Assembly: GCF_000429225.1 (NCBI RefSeq)
Contig: NZ_AUBL01000034.1
Coordinates: 1 to 49,868 of the forward strand
Length of the DNA: 49,868 nucleotides
Direction: 5' to 3'
Source: Actinomyces dentalis DSM 19115
GTDB taxonomy: Bacteria > Actinomycetota > Actinomycetes > Actinomycetales > Actinomycetaceae
Of this stretch, positions 1 through 7,863 are shown in pieces. Each line of letters starts with the position of its first letter. Position 1 is the first letter of the stretch. The translations under genes were made by a program, and so were the position numbers. The notes beneath the pieces were generated by a model that saw only the letters and a list, made by a program, of their open reading frames with translations, did not search any database and was not told the DNA's origin.

Positions 1-960
1 CGGCCTCATCGAGTCTGCCCGCAGCCCGGTAGGCGCTGGCGAGGTTGTTGCGCGAGGTCAGGGTGTGGGGGTGGTCGGGCCCCAGCACGCGCTCACAATC
101 GGCCAGGTTCCGCTCGAACAGGCCGATGGCATCATCGAGTCTGCCCGCGGACTCGTAGGCGCTGGCGAGGTTGTTGCGGAAGGTGAGGGTGTAGGGGTGG
201 TCGGGGCCCAGGACACGCTCAGTGTCGGCCAAAGTCCGCTCGTACAGGGGGATGGCCTGGTCGAGTCTGCCCGCGGACTCGTAGGCGCTGGCGAGGCCGC
301 CCCGCGAGATCAGGGTGTAGGGGTGATCGGGCCCCAGGACGCGCTCACAATCGGCCAGGGTCCGCTCGAACAGGCCGATGGCATCATCGAGTCCGCCCGC
401 GGACCAGTAGGCTCTGGCGAGGCCGCCCCGCGAGATCAGGGTGTAGGGGTGGTCGGCCCCCAGGACGCGCTCACTGTCGTCCAGGGTCCGCTCGAACAGG
501 CCGATGGCCTGGTCGAGTCTGCCCGCGGACAAGTGGGCGAGGGCGAGGCTGCCCCGCGAGGTGAGGGTGTGGGGGTGGTCGGCCCCTAGGACGCGCTCAC
601 TGTCGTCCAGGGTCCGCTCGAACAGGCCGATGGCATCATCGATTCTGCCCGCGGACAAGTGGGCGTCGGCGAGGCTGTCCCGCGAGGCCAGAGTGTCGGG
701 GTGGTCGGGTCCCAGGACGCGCTCGCGGTCGGCCAGGTTCCGCTCGAACAGGCCGACGGCCTCATCGAGTCTGCCCGCGGACAAGTGGGCGTAGGCGAGG
801 CCGACCCGCGAGGTGAGGGTGTCGGGGTGGTCGGGTCCCAGGATGCGCTCGCAATCGGCCAGGGTCCGCTCGTACAGGCCGATGGCCTGGTCGATTCTGC
901 CCGCGGACAGGTAGGCGTCGGCGAGGTTGCCCCGCGCGGTCAGGGTGTGGGGGTGGTCGG
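1..960. repeat. 126-bp tandem repeats encoding TPRs
   Basis: About seven and a half near-identical 126-bp units, each encoding one 42-residue TPR of the STAND ATPase. Neighbouring units keep the GPDHP and LAxAYxSAGRLDxAI blocks almost unchanged at DNA level, so copy number could vary by slippage or recombination. Confidence 0.85.
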
Positions 961-2896
961 GGCCCAGGGTCTCATCGAGGAGGTTCACGGCGTCGGACAG
1001 GGACAAGGCGGCCTGAGGGTCTCCGAGCTCCACCGCGTACCGCAGGGCGTGGGTGAGGGCACCCGCGGTGCGGGGGTGGGAGAACAGGCTCTTGGAGTGG
1101 TCCTGCCCGGCGACTGCGCGCAGCTGCTCCACCAGATCGAGGGCCTCGCGACGACGGCCGGCACTGTCCCGAACCGGGATGGCGGTGACGTTCACCGCCC
1201 CCAGGAGCCCGGCGGCCTCCTCCTCGACCCGCCCCCAGCCCGCAGGCTCGGCCTTCCACGCCTCCCGGATCGCCCGGCTCTGAAGCCCGTGGATCATCAC
1301 TTTGGAGCGGTCCTTTGAGAGCCGGCAGACCGAAGACTCGATGAGCCCGCTCAGCGCCCCACGGGCGTCAGCGGACGCCCCATCCCCATCCCCTCCCAGC
1401 CAGCGCGCGGGGACGCCCGGGGCCGCGAGCACGGAGAGAACCCCGAGCTGAACGCGGGCGACCTCCCCCCGGCGGGGACTCCGGTCCTCGATCCGCTCGA
1501 GCGCGCTCTGGAAGGCCAGCCACAGGGCGACGCCCACGGCCTCGGAGTACTCATCCCCCTCCCGGCGCCGAACGCCCTCCTCCAGCGTTGTCCGCTCGAG
1601 CATGTCGAGGTAGGCCGTCAGAGTGTACCGGTCACGCCTCGCCGTCGCCGCGGCCTGCACGACCGCGACCGGAAGATCGCCCAGGGCCCCGGCGATGGCG
1701 TCCGCCGCCTCATAGTCGGCCCGGCCGGTGCGGTCGAGCAGCACGCCGATCGACTGCTCGCGCTTGAAGACCCCGACGGGCACGTGCACCCAGCCGGAGC
1801 CCTCCCAGTCCGCCCGCCGCGTCGTGGTCACCAGGACCCGCACACCCTCCCCGCGGGGAACGAGCCCCGCCAGGTCATCGGGGTTCTCGACATCGTCGAA
1901 CACGATGAGACGATCCGACTCCTGCGCCGAGGTCAGCGCGGTCAGGCAGCGCCGCGCGATCGCCTCGCGGGAGGGGCCGTCCTCGACGTCGACGCCGAGC
2001 TCCCGCCCCAGCTCGACGAGACCGGAGAGGACCGCCTCACGCGACCCCGCGGGGACCCAGGCCACGAGCTCCCAGCCCTCCGCCTCGCAGCGGGCCGCCA
2101 CGGCGGTGGCCAGCTGCGACTTTCCGCTGCCGCGCATGCCCGTGAGCACAATGCGCCCCAAAGCCCCGGCGAAGACCGCCTCGAACAGCCCCTTCTGCTC
2201 CAGCCTCCCGACGAACCCGGACACCTCCATGGGACGACTGCCCAACCGAATACGCGAGGGGCGTCGCGGCACGGGCCCGGGAAGTGTCTCTTTGATTTGA
2301 GAAATATTTTCGATGATGTATTTCTGGCCAATTTCAATATCTGCAACTATTTTCGAGAGTCCCTCGACGCCGTCGAGCAGCTGCCGGAGGGCCCCGATCT
2401 GGAAGTCCTTCGACCCCGGCGCCAGGCGCACGAACTCCCCGGTGACAGCCCGCACGAGCGCGTCGAAGAAGGGCTCGGCCGCCGCCTCCACATTCCGGCG
2501 ACGCCTTTGAACCCGCCTGCGGATGACATCCCCGAAGTCATCGGGCTCCCGCACAGCGGCCACGACGACGTCGTCATCCTTCGCCAGCTCTTCGAGGAGG
2601 ACCTCGACCTCGGTCACCGCGCTCCGCAGCAGGCCGGCGTCAACGTGCTGCTCCTCGCACCGGCGCCGAGCATCCGCGACCTCGGCCTCCAGGCGCGAGG
2701 CGATCCGCCCGCCGAAGGAGTCGACCGCCTTATCGCCCCGCCCCCTGAGAGCAGCGATATCGCGCCAACCCGTGCGCGCCGCCCCGATCACCGTCGCCAC
2801 GCCGCCGGGTGACGGATCCAGGACCGCATCCGAGGCCTGCAGCAGGAACACGGCCAGACCGACACCGAGCCGGGCCAGGGAGAGAAAACCGACCAT
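1..2896 (-). CDS. NB-ARC (STAND) ATPase with kinesin-light-chain type TPRs, 3' end outside window
   Basis: Probable signal-transducing STAND ATPase; the ligand and output are unknown. The reading frame is open from 2896 to the window edge (about 965 codons), so the C-terminus is missing. The ATG at 2896 is the first possible start because an in-frame TAG lies four codons upstream. Residues 2-24 are hydrophobic (possible membrane anchor), followed by a charged helical stretch to about residue 200. The NTPase has Walker A GMRGSGKS (about 253-260), Walker B RLIVFDDVE (about 329-337), a sensor-like LVTTTRR and a GLPL-like LGDLPVAV. From about residue 640 it consists of 42-residue TPRs with the pattern LGPDHPxTLxxRxxLAxAYxSAGRLDxAI. 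Such proteins act as regulators or immune sensors in other bacteria. A defence role here is only inference. Confidence 0.9.
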   Translation of the reverse strand, partial: MVGFLSLARLGVGLAVFLLQASDAVLDPSPGGVATVIGAARTGWRDIAALRGRGDKAVDSFGGRIASRLEAEVADARRRCEEQHVDAGLLRSAVTEVEVLLEELAKDDDVVVAAVREPDDFGDVIRRRVQRRRRNVEAAAEPFFDALVRAVTGEFVRLAPGSKDFQIGALRQLLDGVEGLSKIVADIEIGQKYIIENISQIKETLPGPVPRRPSRIRLGSRPMEVSGFVGRLEQKGLFEAVFAGALGRIVLTGMRGSGKSQLATAVAARCEAEGWELVAWVPAGSREAVLSGLVELGRELGVDVEDGPSREAIARRCLTALTSAQESDRLIVFDDVENPDDLAGLVPRGEGVRVLVTTTRRADWEGSGWVHVPVGVFKREQSIGVLLDRTGRADYEAADAIAGALGDLPVAVVQAAATARRDRYTLTAYLDMLERTTLEEGVRRREGDEYSEAVGVALWLAFQSALERIEDRSPRRGEVARVQLGVLSVLAAPGVPARWLGGDGDGASADARGALSGLIESSVCRLSKDRSKVMIHGLQSRAIREAWKAEPAGWGRVEEEAAGLLGAVNVTAIPVRDSAGRRREALDLVEQLRAVAGQDHSKSLFSHPRTAGALTHALRYAVELGDPQAALSLSDAVNLLDETLGPDHPHTLTARGNLADAYLSAGRIDQAIGLYERTLADCERILGPDHPDTLTSRVGLAYAHLSAGRLDEAVGLFERNLADRERVLGPDHPDTLASRDSLADAHLSAGRIDDAIGLFERTLDDSERVLGADHPHTLTSRGSLALAHLSAGRLDQAIGLFERTLDDSERVLGADHPYTLISRGGLARAYWSAGGLDDAIGLFERTLADCERVLGPDHPYTLISRGGLASAYESAGRLDQAIPLYERTLADTERVLGPDHPYTLTFRNNLASAYESAGRLDDAIGLFERNLADCERVLGPDHPHTLTSRNNLASAYRAAGRLDEA

Positions 2897-3072
2897 ACCG
2901 GCAGCCTACAAGACCAGCCCACCGGCGAATGAGGAACGGCGGCGCCCCGCCGTCGGACTGGAGCACTCCGCGGCAGCCCAGCCCCCGACGGCACTCCCCC
3001 GCCCGACCGGCCGCATTCCCGGCGACGTCGAAATCGCCTCCCCCGCCACCGCAGCGCGCCCCCGCGCCCGGT

Positions 3073-4476
3073 TCAGGAGCCAGCCCCGGGGCGGCGGACG
3101 CGCCCGGAGTAGGCCGGGCCCTCCAGCTCGGTGCCCGCGGGCGCCGAGGCCGGCGAGGCCCCCTCCAGGTTCGTGCCGCGCAGCGTCGAGATCCGGCGCA
3201 TGAGGTGGTAGACGACGACGGCCGCCGCCGACCCCAGGGCGATGCCGGTGAAGGTCATCTCGCCCCAGTGCCAGGTGTAGTCGGCGATGGCGACCACCAT
3301 GGCCACGGCCGCGGTGTTGAGATTGACCGGGTCGGAGAAGTCCACGCGGTTCTGCACCCAGATGCGCACGCCGAGCATGCCGATCATGCCGTAGAGGATC
3401 GTGGCCGCCCCGCCGAGCACGCCGGCGGGGATGGTGGCGATGACCTGGCCGAACTTCGGCAGCATGGACAGGCCCAGCGCCGTGAGGGCGGCGACGACGT
3501 AGGCGGCCGTGGAGTAGACGCGGGTGGCGGCCATGACGCCGATGTTCTCGGCGTAGGTGGTGGTGCCCGAGCCGCCGCCCGCCCCGGCGAGCACGGTGGA
3601 CAGCCCGTCGGCCAGCAGGGCGCGGCCGGTCACGTCGTCGAGGTCCTCCCCCGTCATGGCGGACACGGACTTGACGTGCCCGATGTTCTCGGCGACCAGC
3701 ACGAGCACCACGGGGATGAACAGGCCCAGCAGGCCCGCGTCGAAGGCGGGCGCGCGGAAGGCCGGCGCCCCCACCCAGCCGGCGTGCGCGATCGCGGAGA
3801 AGTCGACCTCGCCGCGCACCACCGCGGTGGCGTAGCCGATGAGCACGCCGATGAGAATGGCCAGGCGCCCGATCATGCCCTTGAACAGGACGGTGATGAG
3901 CAGGATCGACACGATCGTCACCAGCGCGGTGGCGGGCGCGGACCTGACGTTGTTCCAGGCGCTGGGCGCCAGGTTGAAGCCGATGAGGGACACGATCGCC
4001 CCGGTGACGATCGGCGGCATGAGCCGGTCGATCCAGCCGGCCCCGGCCAGGTGCACGACGACGCCCACCAGGAGCAGGGCGGCCCCGGCCGACACCACCC
4101 CGCCCTGGGCCAGGGCGGCCCTGTGGGCGTCGATGGCGCCCCCGCCCCCGGCCACGTACCCGGTGACCGCGCCAATGGGGGCGATGAGCGCGAAGGAGCT
4201 CCCCAGGTAGCTGGGCAGGCGCCCGGCCGTGATCGCCAGGAACAGGAGGGTGCCGGCGCCGGTGAAGAACAGCGTCGTCGCCGGGTCGAAGCCCGTGAGC
4301 AGCGGGACCAGGAAGGTCGCGCCGAACATGGCGATGACGTGCTGGACGCCGATGCCGATGGTGCGCGGCCAGGTCAGGCGCTCGTCGGGGGCGACGACCT
4401 CGCCCGGGGCGATGGACCGGCCGTCGCCGTGAAGGCGCCAGCCGCGGAAGTCGGGTCGGCGGGAGGGGGAAGGCAC
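3073..4476 (-). CDS. uraA: Uracil/xanthine permease, NCS2 family
   Basis: Inner-membrane nucleobase:proton symporter of the NCS2 family, 467 aa. Start chosen as the GTG at 4476 because AGGAG lies seven bases upstream; the frame stays open much further but that part is antisense to other genes. About a dozen hydrophobic segments run through the protein. Family features visible are the N-terminal GVQHVIAMFGATFLVPLLTG, GAGTLLFLAITAGRLPSYLGSS, and the later VLVLVAENIGHVKSV with the carboxylate used in substrate binding, then GGGSGTTTYAENIGVMA. The C-terminal tail is short and polar. Uracil is the likely substrate, consistent with uracil phosphoribosyltransferase elsewhere in the window; xanthine remains possible. 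Confidence 0.93.
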   Translation of the reverse strand: MPSPSRRPDFRGWRLHGDGRSIAPGEVVAPDERLTWPRTIGIGVQHVIAMFGATFLVPLLTGFDPATTLFFTGAGTLLFLAITAGRLPSYLGSSFALIAPIGAVTGYVAGGGGAIDAHRAALAQGGVVSAGAALLLVGVVVHLAGAGWIDRLMPPIVTGAIVSLIGFNLAPSAWNNVRSAPATALVTIVSILLITVLFKGMIGRLAILIGVLIGYATAVVRGEVDFSAIAHAGWVGAPAFRAPAFDAGLLGLFIPVVLVLVAENIGHVKSVSAMTGEDLDDVTGRALLADGLSTVLAGAGGGSGTTTYAENIGVMAATRVYSTAAYVVAALTALGLSMLPKFGQVIATIPAGVLGGAATILYGMIGMLGVRIWVQNRVDFSDPVNLNTAAVAMVVAIADYTWHWGEMTFTGIALGSAAAVVVYHLMRRISTLRGTNLEGASPASAPAGTELEGPAYSGRVRRPGAGS

Positions 4477-4634
4477 GTGGGGGCTCCTGTCGCGTGGGAA
4501 CGGGGCGGACGACGGCGCACGAGCGGTCGCGGCCGACGCCGAGGCGGCAGGGCCCGGCAGGGTCCTGCCGGGCGGCCAGTCTAGGCGCCCGCGCCCTCCT
4601 CCCCGGGGACGATGCCCTTCACGACACGCGCACG

Positions 4635-4640
4635 CATAAT
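4635..4640 (+). promoter_or_regulatory. -10 box for leaderless DUF4190 gene
   Basis: CATAAT followed by seven bases and then the GTG start at 4648, placing the expected transcript start on the start codon. Confidence 0.5.
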
Positions 4641-4647
4641 GGCGTGC

Positions 4648-4968
4648 GTGAGCACGACGCCGCCGCCCGCGCGCCCGCCCTTCCCGGGCACCGAGCAGAT
4701 CGACCCCGCCGAGGTCTTCTCCGGGCCCGGCTACCAGGCGCCGCGCACGCGCACCGACCCGGCCGCCGTCGCCGCGCTCATCCTCGGCCTGCTCTTCTTC
4801 ATCCCCGGCGCCGGAGCCATTGCGGCGATCCTGGGCCTGTGGGCGCTGCGGCGTCTGCGCGGGTCCTACGACGCCGGGCTCACGCAGGCCTGGTTCGGCG
4901 TCGTCGTCGGCGGCGCCGCGACCGCGGCCTGGCTGTGGATCTGGTGCCTCATCACCCTGCCCGGGTGA
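4648..4968 (+). CDS. Small DUF4190-like membrane protein
   Basis: A 106-aa protein with a proline-rich N-terminus and two membrane segments (about residues 40-62 and 78-100). The pattern AxxALILGLLFFIPGAGAIAAILGLWALRR is typical of DUF4190 proteins of unknown function. In-frame ATGs lie at 4612 and 4639, but the -10-like CATAAT at 4635-4640 covers the second and points to a leaderless GTG at 4648. It is divergent from uraA. Confidence 0.7.
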   Translation: MSTTPPPARPPFPGTEQIDPAEVFSGPGYQAPRTRTDPAAVAALILGLLFFIPGAGAIAAILGLWALRRLRGSYDAGLTQAWFGVVVGGAATAAWLWIWCLITLPG

Positions 4969-5111
4969 GGCCCGCGGGTCCGCCGGCCCGCGAGGGCCGC
5001 GGCCTCCCGCTGCGCGGGCGATCGCGCCCGCGCGGATCACCATCTCACGCGCCGGCGCCCGCACCCCCGATGCCCGGGCGACCGGGCCGAGCAGATCGCT
5101 AACGCGCCCTA

Positions 5112-5117
5112 TAAGGT
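5112..5117 (+). promoter_or_regulatory. -10 box for leaderless amidotransferase-like gene
   Basis: TAAGGT followed by seven bases and the GTG at 5125. Confidence 0.5.
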
Positions 5118-5124
5118 GAGCCCC

Positions 5125-5865
5125 GTGAAACCCTTTATCATGATATCCACGCGTCCGGAGATCGAGGCGGCGGAGCAGGAGTACGAGTCCTTCCTCCTTC
5201 AAGGCGGCCTGGAGCGCGACCAGCTCCAGCACATCCGGCTCGAGGAGGTCGACTTCCTCGACGCCTTCACGGCCGGCGACGTCTCCGGCGTCTTCATAGG
5301 CGGCAGCCCCTACGACCTGTCGACCCCCGAGCCCACCAAGACCCGCACGCAGCTGCATGTGGAGGAGCAGGTGCGCGAGCTCCTGGCCGTCGCCCTCAAG
5401 GAGGGCGTGCCGCTGCTCGCCACCGGTTTCGGCCTGGAGGTGCTCGCCGGGTACCTCGGCACGGCGACGTCGGCCCGCTTCGCCGAGGCGCTGGGCGCCA
5501 CCGAGGTGTTCCTGACCGCGCAGGGCCGCGAGGACCCGCTGCTGAAGGGCATGCCCCAGACCTTCACCGCCTTCGTCGGCCACCACGAGGGCGCCGTCGA
5601 CGTCCCGGCGCACGCGACGCTGCTGGCCAGCTCGGCCGACTGCCCCGTGCAGATGGTCCGGGTGGGCCGCAGCGTCTACGGCACGCAGTTCAACCCCGAG
5701 CTCGACGTCGAGCGCTTCCTCCAGCGCGTCTCCATCTACTCCGACGCCGGTTACGGCGATCCGGGCATGATCGACGACATCCTCATCGGCGCCCGCACCA
5801 GCACCAACGAGCATCAGGCGGGCCGCATCATCCGGCGCTTCGTGGAGCACTTCCGCAGCGAGTAG
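5125..5865 (+). CDS. Class-I glutamine amidotransferase-like protein lacking catalytic Cys and His
   Basis: A 246-aa GMP-synthase-like glutamine amidotransferase fold, paralogous to the protein encoded at 7052-7783: both start VKPF and share GGSP, CPVQM.RV and QFxPELD. In active class-I enzymes a nucleophilic Cys sits in GxCxG and a His-Glu pair in QFHPE. Here the nucleophile position is Gly101 (LLATGFGLE) and the His position is Asn190 (TQFNPELD); only Glu192 remains. It therefore probably cannot hydrolyse glutamine and may be a regulatory or binding pseudo-enzyme. The GTG at 5125 was chosen because the homology with the paralog begins there. The sirtuin gene follows on the same strand. Confidence 0.85.
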   Translation: MKPFIMISTRPEIEAAEQEYESFLLQGGLERDQLQHIRLEEVDFLDAFTAGDVSGVFIGGSPYDLSTPEPTKTRTQLHVEEQVRELLAVALKEGVPLLATGFGLEVLAGYLGTATSARFAEALGATEVFLTAQGREDPLLKGMPQTFTAFVGHHEGAVDVPAHATLLASSADCPVQMVRVGRSVYGTQFNPELDVERFLQRVSIYSDAGYGDPGMIDDILIGARTSTNEHQAGRIIRRFVEHFRSE

Positions 5866-5929
5866 AGGCGGGACCAGTCGGAGCCGAATCGACCGGCCGG
5901 ACCGATGCACGGCGGCGGCCCCGGTGGTG

Positions 5930-5935
5930 TAGACC
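5930..5935 (+). promoter_or_regulatory. Weak -10 box for sirtuin gene
   Basis: TAGACC followed by seven bases and the ATG at 5943. The last base departs from TANNNT, so this is one of the weaker examples. Confidence 0.35.
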
Positions 5936-5942
5936 GGATGTC

Positions 5943-6779
5943 ATGAGCACCGTGAGCAGCGCCGTCGCCGCCCTGGCCGAGGTCATGGCGGGGCGCCGGA
6001 CCCTGGCCGTGACCGGAGCCGGCATATCCACCGACTCCGGCATCCCCGACTACCGCGGCGTGGGCACGACGCCGATCGAACCGGTCGACTTCCAGCAGTT
6101 CACCGCCGACCCGGTGTGGTACCGCTGGGTGTGGGCCCGCAACCAGGCGACCTGGCGCCTGCTGGAGGGGCTCTCCCCGACCCCCGGCCACCTGGCCCTG
6201 GCGCGCCTGGAGGAGGCGGGCCTGCTCAGCGGGGTCGCCACCCAGAACGTCGACCGGCTCCATTCGCGGGCGGGTCAGGCCACCGTCTGGGAGCTGCACG
6301 GCGCCTACGACCGCGTCGTGTGCCTGACCTGCGGGCGCATGGTGGGACGGGCAGAGATCGACGCGCGGCTCGAGGCCGCCAACCCCGGCTTCCCGCGCGA
6401 GAGCGACCCCGCCCGCATCGCCATCACCCCCGAGGCCGACCGGGCCGCCGCCGAGGCCTGCGACTTCCGGGCCGTGACCTGCGAGGCCTGCGACGGGCTG
6501 CTCAAGCCGGACATCGTCTTCTTCGGCGAGTCGCTGCCGCCCGCCATGGACGCGGCGATGCGGGCGGCGGGCGAGTGCGACGCGGTCCTCGTGGCGGGCA
6601 CGAGCCTGGCGGTTCTCACCGGGCTGTGGATCGTGCGCCAGGCGATGGCCCACGGCGCCGAGGTCCTGGTCATCAACCGGGGGCCGACGGCGGTCGACGA
6701 GTTGGCGGACGTGCGCGTCGGGGGCGGGACGAGCGAGGTCCTGTCCGCGCTCGCCGGGGAGCTCCTGGAGAAGGAGTAG
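5943..6779 (+). CDS. NAD-dependent protein deacylase, sirtuin (Sir2) family
   Basis: A 278-aa cytosolic sirtuin that removes acyl groups from lysine using NAD. Visible motifs are the NAD-binding GAGISTDSGIPDYRG (residues 25-39), TQNVDRLH (100-107) with the conserved Gln-Asn-Asp, the catalytic His119 in WELHG, two zinc-binding CxxC pairs (Cys127/Cys130 and Cys180/Cys183), KPDIVFFGESLP, and GTSL near residue 220. All catalytic and zinc residues are present. It sits between two paralogous amidotransferase-like genes, which suggests, but does not prove, a shared metabolic context. Confidence 0.93.
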   Translation: MSTVSSAVAALAEVMAGRRTLAVTGAGISTDSGIPDYRGVGTTPIEPVDFQQFTADPVWYRWVWARNQATWRLLEGLSPTPGHLALARLEEAGLLSGVATQNVDRLHSRAGQATVWELHGAYDRVVCLTCGRMVGRAEIDARLEAANPGFPRESDPARIAITPEADRAAAEACDFRAVTCEACDGLLKPDIVFFGESLPPAMDAAMRAAGECDAVLVAGTSLAVLTGLWIVRQAMAHGAEVLVINRGPTAVDELADVRVGGGTSEVLSALAGELLEKE

Positions 6780-6849
6780 GCCGCGCGACGGGGAGCAGGC
6801 CGCGCGCAGGAGCCCGGCGCTCCCGCGGGCCGGGGCGTCGGCGGGGCGG

Positions 6850-6981
6850 AAAAAGGTGGCCGGCGCGTAACTTTCAGGGGTGCGGCGGCTCCTGCGCGAC
6901 CGGGGAATGGCGTCATTGCGCCACTTCGTGACAGGAGGGGTGCGGGGCCGAAGGTGAAAGATATGCGCCGGCCACCTTTTT
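6850..6981. repeat. 27-bp imperfect inverted repeat enclosing 78 bp
   Basis: Arms 6850-6876 and 6955-6981 pair perfectly over the outer 17 bp (AAAAAGGTGGCCGGCGC and its complement) and with mismatches inward. It lies between two convergent genes (sirtuin and amidotransferase). The outer ends provide a T-run in each direction, so it could end both transcripts; a miniature mobile element is the alternative. No clear target-site duplication is visible. Confidence 0.7.
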
Positions 6982-7051
6982 GAGCCGCCGGGCCGCCCGC
7001 ACACCGGTCCGCCCGCGCCCGCAGTCGATCCCGGCGCCCGTTCGACTGATG

Positions 7052-7783
7052 TCAGCGGGCGTGAACGGCCACGAAATTGCGCAGGACCGCCCAGGACGGG
7101 CTCACGTCCTGGGTCAGCGCCCAGGCCCGGAGCCGCTCCAGCTCCTCGGTGGCGAAATAGCCGTGCCCGACGTAGAAGCCCAGTCGGTGCCCCAGGGCCG
7201 CGCCGTCGAGCTCGGGATGGAATTGGGTGGCGTAGAGATTGGTGCGCACGCGCAGCATCTGCACCGGGCAGCTCCGGCTCGTGGCCAGGACGACGGCGCG
7301 GGCCGGGGCGGCGCTGATCGCCTCCTTGTGCGCGACGAAGGAGTGGAAGGGGCTCGTCATCCCGGCGCACACGGGATCGGCCCGCCCGGCGTCGGTCAGG
7401 GCGATCTCCGGGGCGCTGACCGGCTCGGCGTAGCGGGTGTCGATGACCGCGCCCTGGTGGCGCCCGAGCGTGCCCACCCCGTAGCAGGCGCCCAGGAAGG
7501 GGAAGTCGGCCTCCACCAGGCGGTCGAGCAGGACGTCGAGCTCGGCCTCGACGCGGCGCTGGACCTGCGACTTGGCGTCCTGGGGCGTGGTGGTGTTGAA
7601 GGGGGAGCCGCCCACCATGATCCCCGACCAGTCCTCGAGCCGGATCTCGGGCAGGGGCTCGGCCTCGAGGCGGTGACGGACGAGCTCGCGCTCGGGCAGG
7701 CCGGTGCGGGTGAGGAAGGCCTCGTACTCGGCGTCGGCGGGGCCGTCGTCGGCGCGGGTGGCCAGGAGCAGGAAGGGTTTCAC
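7052..7783 (-). CDS. Class-I glutamine amidotransferase domain protein, catalytic triad intact
   Basis: A 243-aa GMP-synthase-like amidotransferase with nucleophile Cys100 in FLGACYGVG and the His189/Glu191 pair in TQFHPELD. It is a paralog of the protein at 5125-5865, which lost these residues. Start set at GTG 7783, aligned with the VKPF start of the paralog and preceded by TAGGCT at the leaderless spacing. Such stand-alone proteins are usually annotated as glutamine amidotransferase of unknown acceptor; no synthetase domain is fused or adjacent. Confidence 0.87.
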   Translation of the reverse strand: MKPFLLLATRADDGPADAEYEAFLTRTGLPERELVRHRLEAEPLPEIRLEDWSGIMVGGSPFNTTTPQDAKSQVQRRVEAELDVLLDRLVEADFPFLGACYGVGTLGRHQGAVIDTRYAEPVSAPEIALTDAGRADPVCAGMTSPFHSFVAHKEAISAAPARAVVLATSRSCPVQMLRVRTNLYATQFHPELDGAALGHRLGFYVGHGYFATEELERLRAWALTQDVSPSWAVLRNFVAVHAR

Positions 7784-7790
7784 GCCCGCG

Positions 7791-7796
7791 AGCCTA
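7791..7796 (-). promoter_or_regulatory. -10 box for leaderless amidotransferase gene
   Basis: On the minus strand TAGGCT, seven bases, then the GTG at 7783. Confidence 0.5.
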
Positions 7797-7863
7797 GTCG
7801 GAGCGGACGGGCGGCGGGGCATCCGGCCGCTCGGCGCACCGACGTCGGAGCACCGCCGCGGCC

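Noticed and set aside
2809-4584. A 591-codon plus-strand frame antisense to the permease
   Set aside because: Composition is His/Asp/Gly/Arg-rich shadow coding from the GC-biased permease gene.
3073-5910. A 945-codon minus-strand frame covering the permease and far upstream
   Set aside because: Only the part downstream of GTG 4476 matches NCS2 permeases and that GTG has its own ribosome site; the rest is antisense to two other genes.
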